43,285 nucleotides of DNA, from positions 60,001 through 103,285 of the forward strand of contig CACJQE010000003.1 of NCBI GenBank assembly GCA_902595465.1, read 5' to 3'. Positions 7,609 to 16,253 of the stretch are shown piece by piece. The notes beneath the pieces were generated by a model, which saw nothing but the letters and a program-made list of their open reading frames with translations, was not told where the DNA came from and made no database searches. How positions within the stretch are numbered: the first letter of the stretch is position 1; each line of letters opens with the position of its first letter. The position numbers and the translations under genes are program-made. This DNA is from an uncultured Pelagibacteraceae bacterium. GTDB lineage: Bacteria > Pseudomonadota > Alphaproteobacteria > Pelagibacterales > Pelagibacteraceae.

Positions 7609-8304
7609 TTAGCTTAAAAGTTTTTTTACAATTTTTAAATCAATTTTATCATCGATTTCATGCATACTTTGTTTAGGCATTTCAAAAGTTCCAATTTTTC
7701 CATGCAATCTATTTTTTTTTTTAAAAAAATTTTTTCTAAAAAAAATATAAAATGAGCCATTTTCTAAAAAATGTCCTTTGATTGATTGAGACATTTTTCT
7801 CTTCTTTAAATTATAATTTGTTGGTTTTGAGTATTTTTGGTTAGACCAAATAAAATGTTTACTTTTTACAACAGATAATAACGAGTCAAAATTGTTTTTT
7901 AAAAATATTTCTATAGCATTATCTATATACGTATATTTGATAAATGGGTTGGTAGCTTGAACAAAAACTAATATATCCATATTTTTTTTCCTTAAAAATT
8001 CATTTATTATAATTTCGGTTTGAGCATTCGAAGTAGAACTTTTTTTTGATCTTTGAAATAATTGTATTTTATTATTTTCATTAATAATTTTTTTTATTTT
8101 TCCTAAATTATCTGAAGCTATATAAAATTTATCAATATATTTAGATTGTTTGATATTATTTAAAACGTACTTTATTAAAGGTATACCATTTATTTTTGTA
8201 AAGTTTTTGTTCTTAATTCTTTTGCTTTTTGATCTTATTGGAATTAAACATATTATTTTGAAATTATTACCAATATTTGTTTTCTTGTAACTTTTTTTTT
8301 TCAT
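7609..8304 (-). CDS. neuA: Second NeuA-type CMP-acylneuraminate cytidylyltransferase
   Basis: 231-aa cytidylyltransferase with 'IPIRSKSKR' (21-29), 'KNKN' (31-34), 'VQATNP' (115-120) and the C-terminal 'HEIDDKIDL' segment. It should activate a nonulosonic (or related ulosonic) acid to its CMP form. The only Met at the N-terminus (8304) lies 38 bases inside the upstream NeuB gene, and about 15 residues precede the conserved strand, so the true start could be a little downstream at a non-ATG codon. It is divergent in sequence from the NeuA at 3598-4290 and is paired with its own NeuB, which implies a second acidic sugar. Confidence 0.86.
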   Translation of the reverse strand: MKKKSYKKTNIGNNFKIICLIPIRSKSKRIKNKNFTKINGIPLIKYVLNNIKQSKYIDKFYIASDNLGKIKKIINENNKIQLFQRSKKSSTSNAQTEIIINEFLRKKNMDILVFVQATNPFIKYTYIDNAIEIFLKNNFDSLLSVVKSKHFIWSNQKYSKPTNYNLKKRKMSQSIKGHFLENGSFYIFFRKNFFKKKNRLHGKIGTFEMPKQSMHEIDDKIDLKIVKKLLS

Positions 8305-9100
8305 CTATTAAAAATTTTTTTACACCATCTCCTAAACATAATTCAAATTTTCTTATTAATTCTACAAGATTTTTCATACCATTCCCTTCAAGAGAAGCTG
8401 CCTGATCAGTTCCCCACATTGTTCTATCAAGAGTTATATGTCTCTCTATTGATTTTGCACCAAAACAAGCTGCCATTAGACTTGGGCTAACACTTTTTTC
8501 GTGTCCAGAATAACCTATGTCAACATTAAATTTTTTTCTTAATGTGTTTATCATTTTTAAATTTATATCTTTTTCTAGACATGGGTAAGTTGAAACACAG
8601 TGCATTAAAGAAAATTTACATTTATTTTTTTTAAAAATTTTTACAGCTTTAGCAATATTTTTCATTGAACTCATTCCTGTTGAAATAAACGTATACTTTC
8701 TTTGTTTTGCAATTTCCTCTATTAATTTAATGTTAGTTAAAACCGGTGATGCTACTTTATTATATTTAAGCTTATATTTTTTTAAAAAATTATTACTCTC
8801 AATATCCCAAGGGCTCGCAAACCATGGTATATTTTTTTTTTTACAATATTTATTTATCGCATCAAACTCTTTTCTCCCGAATTCTAATTTTTTTTTGTAA
8901 TTTAAATATGTAATTTTACCCCATGGAGTATCTCTAATAATTCCAGCTTTGGATTTTGGTGTTGTTACCTCTGGTGTTCTTTTCTGAAACTTGACTGCAT
9001 CAAAACCAGTATATTTTGCTAAATCTATAAGTTTTTTTGCTGTAGATAAACTGCCATTATGATTTATACCTATTTCAGCGATTAAAAATATTTTTTGCAT
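8267..9100 (-). CDS. neuB: Short NeuB-family synthase lacking the SAF domain
   Basis: 277-aa NeuB-type TIM-barrel synthase with 'IAEIGINHNG' (7-16), 'FKFSLMHCVSTYP'-like and 'GYSGHEKS' segments, 'SIERHITLDR' and 'GTDQAASLE'. The reading frame stops shortly after 'LCLGDGVKKF', where full-length NeuB proteins continue into a C-terminal SAF domain of about 60 residues. The NeuA gene begins in the overlap, so the domain is not hidden in another frame. In Neisseria NeuB the SAF domain reaches into the partner subunit and contributes an Arg to substrate binding, so this protein must bind its acceptor differently. The substrate is unknown. It is transcribed away from the glycosyltransferase at 9135. 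Confidence 0.87.
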   Translation of the reverse strand: MQKIFLIAEIGINHNGSLSTAKKLIDLAKYTGFDAVKFQKRTPEVTTPKSKAGIIRDTPWGKITYLNYKKKLEFGRKEFDAINKYCKKKNIPWFASPWDIESNNFLKKYKLKYNKVASPVLTNIKLIEEIAKQRKYTFISTGMSSMKNIAKAVKIFKKNKCKFSLMHCVSTYPCLEKDINLKMINTLRKKFNVDIGYSGHEKSVSPSLMAACFGAKSIERHITLDRTMWGTDQAASLEGNGMKNLVELIRKFELCLGDGVKKFLIDEKKKLQENKYW

Positions 9101-9134
9101 TTTAAATAAAAATCATAAATGTTTATAACAATTA
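9101..9134. promoter_or_regulatory. Divergent 34-bp intergenic spacer (candidate promoters)
   Basis: Only 34 bases separate the divergent NeuB and glycosyltransferase starts, so promoters for both must lie here or inside the coding sequences. A TATAAC hexamer at 9124-9129 is the only -10-like element toward the + strand. It is so close to ATG 9135 that a transcript from it would be nearly leaderless. No convincing -35 was found. Confidence 0.3.
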
Positions 9135-9971
9135 ATGTTATTTATAAATAAATTTTTTTCTAATTTAGTATCTAAAAATATTAAATTTAAAGATAAATAT
9201 ATAAATCAAAGTTGCTATATTATTGGCAATGGCCAATCAATAAAATATTTTGATTTAAAAAAATTCTCCAAAAATAAAACTTTAACATGTGGCTGGATGT
9301 TCTTACATAAAGATTATAAAAATTTAGATGTAATAGCCGATATTCACTTTCATCCAGGTATTTTTTCACCAGTTTGGAAGAATCCATACACAAAAAAAAT
9401 TGAATTAAATAAAAATTGTAGAAACTTTTTAAATAAATCAGGAAGGTTAAAAGGAGATGTAAATTTATTTACGTCAGTTTACCACTACCCTTTTTTGCAT
9501 TCTATCAAAAATATCCACTATTTGCATCATTTTGGTATTAAAGATTTCAAACCTAACAAAATTGATCCGTCAAAAGAATTCAGCCTATTGTTTGGAAGTC
9601 TATTTTCAATGTTAGGATTGGCAACATATATGGGTTTTTCAAAATTTTATTTAATTGGTATGGACTACTTATACTCAAATCCTAAAAATGGACACTTTTA
9701 TGAATATGGAATCAACAAGCAGGGTGCCGATGTTAAAGGTACATATTTAAAAAGAGTAAATAAAGTAATAAAATTTTTTTCTCATCAATTTAAAAAGAAA
9801 ATATACATAATTAGTTCAACAAAATTTAAATCAGAGTTAATAAAAAACATTTCATATGAAAAACAATTTAATTCCAGACTAAAATACAAAGAGAATTTTG
9901 ATATAATTAAAATGAAAAATTTAAAAGATTTATCAAATGTTCCTTTTAAATATAAGATATTTAACAATTAA
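9135..9971 (+). CDS. Putative GT42/DUF115-like glycosyltransferase (sialyltransferase candidate)
   Basis: 278 aa. The N-terminal 'YIIGNGQSIKYFDL' (28-41) resembles the 'AGNGPS' nucleotide-binding start of Campylobacter Cst-type (GT42) sialyltransferases and of the MptE-like/Maf DUF115 family. A middle segment 'LATYMGFSKFYLIGMDYLY' also matches those families' 'A-x-GY-x-IYL-GxD' core. GT42 enzymes transfer nonulosonates from CMP donors, so position beside NeuA and NeuB supports a role in attaching that acid. No signal peptide or membrane segment is evident. Similarity was judged by eye over short motifs, so the family is plausible rather than proven; a DUF115 enzyme of another specificity is the alternative. 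Confidence 0.62.
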   Translation: MLFINKFFSNLVSKNIKFKDKYINQSCYIIGNGQSIKYFDLKKFSKNKTLTCGWMFLHKDYKNLDVIADIHFHPGIFSPVWKNPYTKKIELNKNCRNFLNKSGRLKGDVNLFTSVYHYPFLHSIKNIHYLHHFGIKDFKPNKIDPSKEFSLLFGSLFSMLGLATYMGFSKFYLIGMDYLYSNPKNGHFYEYGINKQGADVKGTYLKRVNKVIKFFSHQFKKKIYIISSTKFKSELIKNISYEKQFNSRLKYKENFDIIKMKNLKDLSNVPFKYKIFNN

Positions 9972-10057
9972 CTTGTAGAAAATTTTAAATGCAAAATAAA
10001 TATGGATAAATAAAATTTTTAAATATATGAATTTATAACTTTTATTAAATAATCTTT

Positions 10058-11848
10058 ATGAGCAAAAAAATAGTTTATTTGGGTATCAATGTCAGTCATG
10101 GTGCTAGCGCTTCTTTGATGGTAAATGGAGAGATAATTTTAGCATTCCAAGAAGAAAGATTTAATAAGATTAAAAATTTTTGTGGTTATCCAAAAATTTC
10201 AATTGAAAAATGTTTGGATTATGTGGAGAAAAACAAATTAATAGTTGAAGAGGCATCTTTTAGCACAATTGATAACATTGCTTTCCCATTTAAGTATCCT
10301 GTAGATAATTATTTTTCGATTAATAATTGGTTGGATTATTACCTTGGATTTTATTCAAGAGAAGAAAAGATTAAGAATGCAAGAAATCATTTTCAAAATC
10401 TTAAAAAGAAAAATAAACTTAAAGATTTATATTTAGATTATAATAAAATTAAAAAAAAAAATTATTTTCAAAATAATCAAGTATTTAGAAATTTGCAAAA
10501 AAAATATCTTATAAAACAGTCAAGAAATAAAATTAGAAATATTAAATTTATAGATCATCATACATGCCACGCCTATTATGCTGCATATGCACCTAATGTA
10601 AAAGAAGATAAAATTGGGATTTTAACATTAGATAGTGAAGGAGATGGGTTAAATCAAACATTTTGGATTTTTAACAAAAAAAAAAATTATTTAAAAAAAA
10701 TAAATATTAGTGATCAGTGTGATCTTGCAAGGATTTATAGATTTGTAACTTTGATATTAAAAATGAAACCTAATGAACATGAATTTAAAGTTATGGGCTT
10801 AGCACCATACGCAAAAAATGAATATTCTAAAAAAGTTTATAACGAGGTTTTCAAAGATATCTTAAAAGTTAAAAATTGTAGGGTAGTACACAATAAAAGA
10901 CCAAAAGATTTATTCTCATACATATACAATAAAACCCAAGGACATAGATTTGACAATATAGCTGGAGCTGTTCAAATATTAGTAGAAAATATCTCAACTG
11001 AATTATTAATTCAGATAAATAAAAAATATAAATTAAATGTTTTTTCCATAAGTGGTGGTGTTAGCATGAATATAAAAATGAATATGGTGCTCTCAAATTT
11101 AAATTTTATAAAAAATATTTACATTGCACCTACGGGAACTGATGAGTCATTATCAATAGGGGCCTGTTATTTTTTAAACAAAGAAAATAACAAGCCAATA
11201 AAAAATATTTATCTAGGTCAAAAGATAACTGAAACTAAGCTTTCAAAAAAAATGATTATCAGCTCTTTAAAAAACAATAAAAATTTTTTGATTTTCGAAA
11301 ATATTAGACATAAAAGAATTGCTAAATTAATTAATGATGGGGAGATAATTTCAATTGCTTATGGTAGAGAAGAATTTGGTGCTCGGGCTTTGGGAAATAG
11401 AAGCATAATAGCAAATCCATCAAAAGAGGGAATGGTTCAAAAAATTAATGATCAAATTAAAAATAGAGATTTTTGGATGCCTTTTGCCTTAACAATTCTT
11501 AAAGAAGCACATGGAAAATATATAATTAACCCTAAAAAAATTTCATCTGATTTCATGACGATAGGATTTAAAACAAAAACTAAATATTACAATAAAATTA
11601 AAAATGGAACACATGCTTATGATAAAACTGTTAGACCTCAAATATTACAAAAAAATTTTAATAATAGTTATTATTCAATTATAAAAGAATTTTATAAAAT
11701 TTCTGGAATTCCAGCAGTTTTGAATACTAGTCTAAATCTTCACGGATATCCAATTTCGTCAACCCTAAAAGATATTATTTTTACATTTGAAAATAGTGAT
11801 TTAAAATACCTATATATACAAGATAAATACTTAATAAAAAAAAAGTAA
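10058..11848 (+). CDS. O-carbamoyltransferase (NodU/CmcH/TobZ family)
   Basis: 596 aa, the usual size for the family. The N-terminal Kae1-like domain has 'GINVSHGASASL' (9-20), 'QEERFNKIK' (31-39), the metal-binding 'DHHTCHAYYA' (about 165-174), 'DSEGDG' and 'SGGVSMN' (about 330). The C-terminal YrdC-like domain starts near 395 and carries 'GARALGNRS' (about 438-446) and 'VLNTSLN'. These enzymes make carbamoyl-AMP from carbamoyl phosphate and ATP and transfer the carbamoyl to a sugar hydroxyl. Flanking legionaminate genes suggest a nonulosonate or another glycan sugar as acceptor. An 86-base AT-rich spacer with a TATAAC at 10034-10039 precedes it and may hold a promoter. Confidence 0.92.
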   Translation: MSKKIVYLGINVSHGASASLMVNGEIILAFQEERFNKIKNFCGYPKISIEKCLDYVEKNKLIVEEASFSTIDNIAFPFKYPVDNYFSINNWLDYYLGFYSREEKIKNARNHFQNLKKKNKLKDLYLDYNKIKKKNYFQNNQVFRNLQKKYLIKQSRNKIRNIKFIDHHTCHAYYAAYAPNVKEDKIGILTLDSEGDGLNQTFWIFNKKKNYLKKINISDQCDLARIYRFVTLILKMKPNEHEFKVMGLAPYAKNEYSKKVYNEVFKDILKVKNCRVVHNKRPKDLFSYIYNKTQGHRFDNIAGAVQILVENISTELLIQINKKYKLNVFSISGGVSMNIKMNMVLSNLNFIKNIYIAPTGTDESLSIGACYFLNKENNKPIKNIYLGQKITETKLSKKMIISSLKNNKNFLIFENIRHKRIAKLINDGEIISIAYGREEFGARALGNRSIIANPSKEGMVQKINDQIKNRDFWMPFALTILKEAHGKYIINPKKISSDFMTIGFKTKTKYYNKIKNGTHAYDKTVRPQILQKNFNNSYYSIIKEFYKISGIPAVLNTSLNLHGYPISSTLKDIIFTFENSDLKYLYIQDKYLIKKK

Positions 11849-11855
11849 ATAAAAT

Positions 11856-12863
11856 ATGAAAAAAAAAATTTTAGTAACAGGCGCTTGTGGTTTCATAGGC
11901 TCCCATTTAGTTGAAAAACTAGCTAAAAACAAAAAATATGACGTTACAGCATTGTGTTACTATAATTCGTCAAACTCAATTGGAAATTTGTCATACATTC
12001 ACAAAAAACTACTAAAGAAAATAAAAATTATATTTGGTGATGTAAGAAGTGAGGATTTAACAACTAATATTACTAAAAATAAAGATATTGTAGTGCATTT
12101 AGCGGCACTTATTTCAATACCTTATTCTTATGTTTCCCCAAAGTCATACATAGATACAAATATTTATGGAACTTATAATATTTTAAATTCTTGTAAAAAT
12201 AATTCTGTAAAAAAAATAATTATAACTTCCACGAGCGAAGTTTATGGAACAGCACAATATGTACCTATAGACGAGAAACATCCTTTAAACTCCCAATCTC
12301 CTTACGCAGCATCAAAAGTGGCCGCAGATCAGATTGCTCTTTCTTTTAAAAAATCGTTTAATCTTCCCGTTCTTATTGCGAGACCATTCAACACATTTGG
12401 TCCTCGACAGTCATCAAGAGCTATAATACCTACTTTGATAACTCAAATGATAAACCAAAAAAATTTTATTAAAGTTGGAAACATAAATACAAAAAGAGAT
12501 TTTACTTACATTGATGATACAATAAATGGATTTATCAAGCTAATAAATTCAAAAAAAATTGATGCTGATCAAATAAATATTGCAAGTGGTTTTGAAATTG
12601 AAATTAAAAATCTTATAAAAGTAATAAGTAATCAACTTGATATAAAAAAACTAAGAATAATTTTTGATAAAAAAAGAATTAGACCAAAAAACAGTGAAGT
12701 TTATAGATTGCTTGCCTCAAATAAAAAAATCAAAAAATTATACAATTGGCAACCAAAATATAAAAATGCTCGAAATTTTAGTTATGCAATTTCTAAGACG
12801 ATTGATTGGTTCAAATTAAATAAAAATGTTTCAATTAGTAATTTCCATGATTATAACATATGA
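11856..12863 (+). CDS. legB: NAD-dependent sugar-nucleotide 4,6-dehydratase, LegB-like
   Basis: 335-aa extended SDR with Rossmann motif 'TGACGFIGSH' (8-17), 'STSEVYGTAQ' and the catalytic Y150-x3-K154 ('YAASK'), then 'RPFNTFGPRQS'. This matches the LegB group (TIGR04180-type) that converts a UDP- or GDP-GlcNAc to the 4-keto-6-deoxy sugar as the first committed step to legionaminate. It is directly followed, with an ATGA overlap, by the matching LegC aminotransferase, the normal pairing. The Leg synthase, epimerase and CMP-transferase lie 8-11 kb upstream, separated by an inverted NeuA/NeuB block. Confidence 0.86.
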   Translation: MKKKILVTGACGFIGSHLVEKLAKNKKYDVTALCYYNSSNSIGNLSYIHKKLLKKIKIIFGDVRSEDLTTNITKNKDIVVHLAALISIPYSYVSPKSYIDTNIYGTYNILNSCKNNSVKKIIITSTSEVYGTAQYVPIDEKHPLNSQSPYAASKVAADQIALSFKKSFNLPVLIARPFNTFGPRQSSRAIIPTLITQMINQKNFIKVGNINTKRDFTYIDDTINGFIKLINSKKIDADQINIASGFEIEIKNLIKVISNQLDIKKLRIIFDKKRIRPKNSEVYRLLASNKKIKKLYNWQPKYKNARNFSYAISKTIDWFKLNKNVSISNFHDYNI

Positions 12864-14026
12864 AAATTATTGATACGTATTCAAATTTTTTAAAACAAAT
12901 AAAAAAAAAACTTGATATAAAAAATGCTTATTTACATGAACCTTATATATTCAATGATGATATTGCTAATGTCAAAAAAGCAATAAAAGAAAAACAGTTA
13001 TCAACATATGGCAAGTATACAAATCTCTTTGAAAAAAAGTTGAAAAAGTATGTAGGTACAAAAAACTTAATATGTTTAGTCAATGGTACATCAGCACTTC
13101 ATTTAGCTATCAAAACTTTAGGAATTGAGAAAAAAGACGAGGTATTTGTTTCTCCGTTAACCTACATATCTACAGTTAATGCTATTAAATATTGCAATGC
13201 AGAACCACATTTTTATGATGTGGATCGAAATAATTTATCAATAAACTTAAAAAAATTCTCAGCATATTTAAAAAAAAATACCAAAATAAGAAAAAATAAA
13301 TGTTTAAATATTAAAACTGGTAGACAGATTAAGGCCCTGATTGTTACACATGTAAATGGATTAAGCTGTGAATTAGATAAACTTATTACAATATGTAAAA
13401 AAAATAAACTCTTATTAATTGAGGACTCAGCAGAAGCTTTAGGTTGTAAGTTTAAAAATAAACACCTAGGCACATTTGGAGACGCTGGTGTTTTAAGTTT
13501 TAATGGAAATAAAATAATTACTACTGGTGGAGGTGGCGCATTAATCTTTAAACAAAAAAAATATATAAAGAAAGCTTTCCATCTATCTAATAATTCAAAA
13601 ATTATAAAAAAATTTGACGTTTTTCATGATACTATTGGATACAATTACAGACTGCCCTCAATAAATTCAGCTTTAGGAATTGCTCAGCTAAATAAAATAA
13701 ACTTATTTATTAATATGAAAAAAAAATTACATCTTTACTACTCTAATATATTCAAAAATACTGAAATTAAATTATTAAAGCCATCTGAAAATTTGAAATC
13801 TAATTATTGGCTTAATACGATCATAGTTTCCAATAAAAATATTAAAAAAAAATTAATATTATTTTCAAAGCAAAGAAATTTTAATGTTAGACCTATTTGG
13901 AAACCAATTAATTTATTTAAACATTTTAAAAAAAATCCAAAAATGAATTTAGATGATACTACTTATATTTATGAAAGAGCTTTGTCTTTACCAAGTAGTG
14001 TTTTTTTGGCAAAAAAGTTAAAATAA
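12860..14026 (+). CDS. legC: PLP aminotransferase, LegC-like
   Basis: 388-aa DegT/DnrJ/EryC1 aminotransferase of the LegC type (TIGR04181-like). 'LVNGTSALHLAIK' (73-85), the subfamily insert 'CLNIKTGRQIKA', 'IEDSAEALGC' (187-196) and the PLP Lys K218 in 'SFNGNKIITTGGGG' are visible. It would aminate C4 of the 4-keto sugar made by LegB, giving a 4-amino-4,6-dideoxy-N-acetylglucosamine nucleotide. Normally an acetyltransferase (LegH) acts next; none was found in the window. It overlaps LegB by four bases. It differs clearly from the three other DegT enzymes here, in which the Lys motif is HPLKN or NPMKV. Confidence 0.88.
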   Translation: MKIIDTYSNFLKQIKKKLDIKNAYLHEPYIFNDDIANVKKAIKEKQLSTYGKYTNLFEKKLKKYVGTKNLICLVNGTSALHLAIKTLGIEKKDEVFVSPLTYISTVNAIKYCNAEPHFYDVDRNNLSINLKKFSAYLKKNTKIRKNKCLNIKTGRQIKALIVTHVNGLSCELDKLITICKKNKLLLIEDSAEALGCKFKNKHLGTFGDAGVLSFNGNKIITTGGGGALIFKQKKYIKKAFHLSNNSKIIKKFDVFHDTIGYNYRLPSINSALGIAQLNKINLFINMKKKLHLYYSNIFKNTEIKLLKPSENLKSNYWLNTIIVSNKNIKKKLILFSKQRNFNVRPIWKPINLFKHFKKNPKMNLDDTTYIYERALSLPSSVFLAKKLK

Positions 14027-14051
14027 ATTAAATATTTTAATTAAAACCTTT

Positions 14052-15224
14052 ATGAATATTATATATATAGTTTTTGCACCTATACCTATTCATTATGCAA
14101 ATTATTTAAATATTCAAAATTTTAAAAAAAATGGTTTTGATGTTCATATATGCGATGTTTCAAGCTTTTTTTATTCTGAAGAACAGACAAAAGCTTACTT
14201 TAGCACTACAGCTCAATTTTATAAACCTAGTTTTGAAAAGGTTACTTTTATTAAAAATTTTGAACAACTTAACAACTATTTAAATAATTTTGATAATTCT
14301 AACTCGATTATTTATTATACAGGAAGAAGTTTTTATAAAAGATATAAAGAAAATAAAATTTTTGAATTAATTTATTCATACAAGTACAAAATTATTTTGA
14401 GTGAATTTGCCACCGAATTTTTCCCAATTTCTTTTTTAGAAAAATTAAAATTCAAAATTTTTCTTTTGAGAAATAAAATTCTTTTCAGAAAATACAATAA
14501 CTTATATTTTATTGGCTCAGGAAAAAACATTGAAAACATATCTAAAAAAATTTTTAATCAAACACTAAAGTATTTTAGTGTACCACATCCAAATTATATC
14601 TGGTCACAAAATGCTAATGACGCAAATGTAACTGTATATGTCGAGGAGTCTTTGGATGGTGCTCCAGATAATAATACTCGGAAAGCTGTGGGTGGAAAAT
14701 TTAAAGGGCAAACTTTAGGAAGAACAGATTTTTTGGATGACTCTAGTATTAATTCAAAAATTTTTTATGAAAATTTGAATGATTTTTTTTTAAAATTTGA
14801 AAATAAATTTAAAACTAAAATTTTAATTGCTGCTTCTGGTAAATTTGTTTACCATGAAAATCCATTTAAATCTCGAGATATAAAGTATGGAGATACAATA
14901 AATCTAATAAATAAATCAAAATACGTAATAGGTCATAGCTCCATGGCTTTATGGCAAAGTATTATATCTAAAAAAAAATTAATATTACTAGTTGATGATC
15001 ACTTAAGTTTATATAAAAAATTAGAAATAAAAAATTTATCAAAAAAAATAAATTCTAAGATTTTTTATTTATCTAAAAATAATCAAATAAAATCTAATTA
15101 TATTAATGATTTAGAAAACAATTATTCACAAGAAATAAATTTTTTTTTAAATTCATCTAAATACAAAAAAAATTTCCAAGAAATTATGTTAGATGTAATT
15201 AATATGATAATAAAAGATCGATAA
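14052..15224 (+). CDS. Unrecognised protein, possible GT-B glycosyltransferase
   Basis: 390 aa with no family I can name with certainty. It opens with a Rossmann-like strand ('MNIIYIVFAPIPIHYANYL') suited to a GT-B N-domain. Its C-terminal third contains 'KSKYVIGHSSMALWQSIISKKKLILL' spread over about 295-325, the pattern seen where capsule and CDP-glycerol-type GT-B enzymes bind the donor (a 'GHSS' turn followed by a helix and strand). A central Gly/Asp-rich segment ('EESLDGAPDNN', about 198-208) is unusual. No signal peptide or membrane helix. Position after LegC suggests a transferase using the legionaminate or a neighbouring sugar; that is inference only. Confidence 0.5.
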   Translation: MNIIYIVFAPIPIHYANYLNIQNFKKNGFDVHICDVSSFFYSEEQTKAYFSTTAQFYKPSFEKVTFIKNFEQLNNYLNNFDNSNSIIYYTGRSFYKRYKENKIFELIYSYKYKIILSEFATEFFPISFLEKLKFKIFLLRNKILFRKYNNLYFIGSGKNIENISKKIFNQTLKYFSVPHPNYIWSQNANDANVTVYVEESLDGAPDNNTRKAVGGKFKGQTLGRTDFLDDSSINSKIFYENLNDFFLKFENKFKTKILIAASGKFVYHENPFKSRDIKYGDTINLINKSKYVIGHSSMALWQSIISKKKLILLVDDHLSLYKKLEIKNLSKKINSKIFYLSKNNQIKSNYINDLENNYSQEINFFLNSSKYKKNFQEIMLDVINMIIKDR

Positions 15225-15269
15225 TTTACTTACTTGACTGGCAATTTTATCAATGATAATGCAAAAAAC

Positions 15270-16253
15270 ATGAAAAAAGTAATTGTAACGGGTGGCGCTG
15301 GTTTTATAGGGAGCCATATTTCTGAATTACTAGTTAAAAAGGGTTACAAAGTGGTTATAATCGATAATTTTGCCACTGGTAGACTGAATAATCTTATTAA
15401 TTTACCAAAAAAAAAAGTTGAAGTTATAAAAGCGGATGTTGCAGACTTTAATAAAATTGAAAAAAAATTCAAAAATGTTAGTTATGTCTTCCACCTAGCT
15501 GCACTTGCTGATATTGTCCCAAGTATTGAAACACCAGAAAAATATTTTCAATCAAACGTTAATGGGACCTTAAATGTACTAAGAGCATCAAAAAAATATA
15601 ACGTAAAAAAAGTAGTTTATGCAGCATCTGCATCTTGTTATGGTTTAGTAGAAAATTTTCCAACGAGTGAAAATGAAACTATAAAGACTGAGTATCCATA
15701 TGCTTTGACTAAAAATATTGGAGAGAAGTTACTTGTGCATTGGTCAAAAGTATACAAAATATCTACAATTTCGTTGAGATTATTTAATGTATATGGTCTA
15801 AGATCTAGAACGACAGGCGCCTATGGAGCTATGTTTGGGGTATTTTTAGCTCAAAAAATTAATAACAGACCTTTAACTATTGTTGGCAGTGGAAATCAAA
15901 CAAGAGATTTTACTTATGTTACCGATGTTGCAAATGCATTCTACACTGCTGCGAAATCGAAAATATATCATGATATATTTAATGTGGGTACCGGTAAACC
16001 AACAAGTGTAAATTATATTGCAAAAAAACTTGGTGGATCGAGAGTTAAAATCCCAAAACGACCAGGAGAGCCAGATAAATCTGAAGCAGATATAAAAAAA
16101 ATAAAAAAATTTCTAGGATGGAAACCAAAAGTTAAAATAGATGATGGAATTAAGATAATGCTTGATAATATAGACGACTGGAAAAAAGCACCAGTATGGA
16201 CGCCAAATAAAATAAAATTTAAAACAAAAAAATGGTTTCAATATTTAAAATGA
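15270..16253 (+). CDS. NAD-dependent sugar-nucleotide epimerase (GalE-like)
   Basis: 327-aa extended SDR: 'VTGGAGFIGSH' near the N-terminus, 'AASASCYG', catalytic Y144-x3-K148 ('YALTK') and 'RLFNVYGLRS'. It resembles GalE/WbpP-type 4-epimerases acting on UDP-sugars, though dehydratase activity cannot be excluded. ATG 15270 is chosen over TTG 15234 because homology starts within three residues of it. The C-terminus is extended by a basic 'KTKKWFQYLK' tail. Its stop is embedded in the ATGA start of the cytidylyltransferase-kinase fusion, so the two probably act in one pathway. Confidence 0.82.
   Translation: MKKVIVTGGAGFIGSHISELLVKKGYKVVIIDNFATGRLNNLINLPKKKVEVIKADVADFNKIEKKFKNVSYVFHLAALADIVPSIETPEKYFQSNVNGTLNVLRASKKYNVKKVVYAASASCYGLVENFPTSENETIKTEYPYALTKNIGEKLLVHWSKVYKISTISLRLFNVYGLRSRTTGAYGAMFGVFLAQKINNRPLTIVGSGNQTRDFTYVTDVANAFYTAAKSKIYHDIFNVGTGKPTSVNYIAKKLGGSRVKIPKRPGEPDKSEADIKKIKKFLGWKPKVKIDDGIKIMLDNIDDWKKAPVWTPNKIKFKTKKWFQYLK

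Noticed and set aside
8267..8304. Frameshift splitting NeuB from a SAF domain
   Set aside because: Sequence after the stop is already the NeuA start and its conserved first strand; no SAF-like motif is present in any frame.
14027..14051. Palindrome attaaa-tat-tttaat as a terminator
   Set aside because: The stem is six A/T pairs only and such palindromes are expected by chance; there is no GC stem or T tract.
15234..15269. Upstream start of the GalE-like epimerase
   Set aside because: TTG start with 12 non-conserved residues; ATG 15270 is placed normally before the Rossmann motif.
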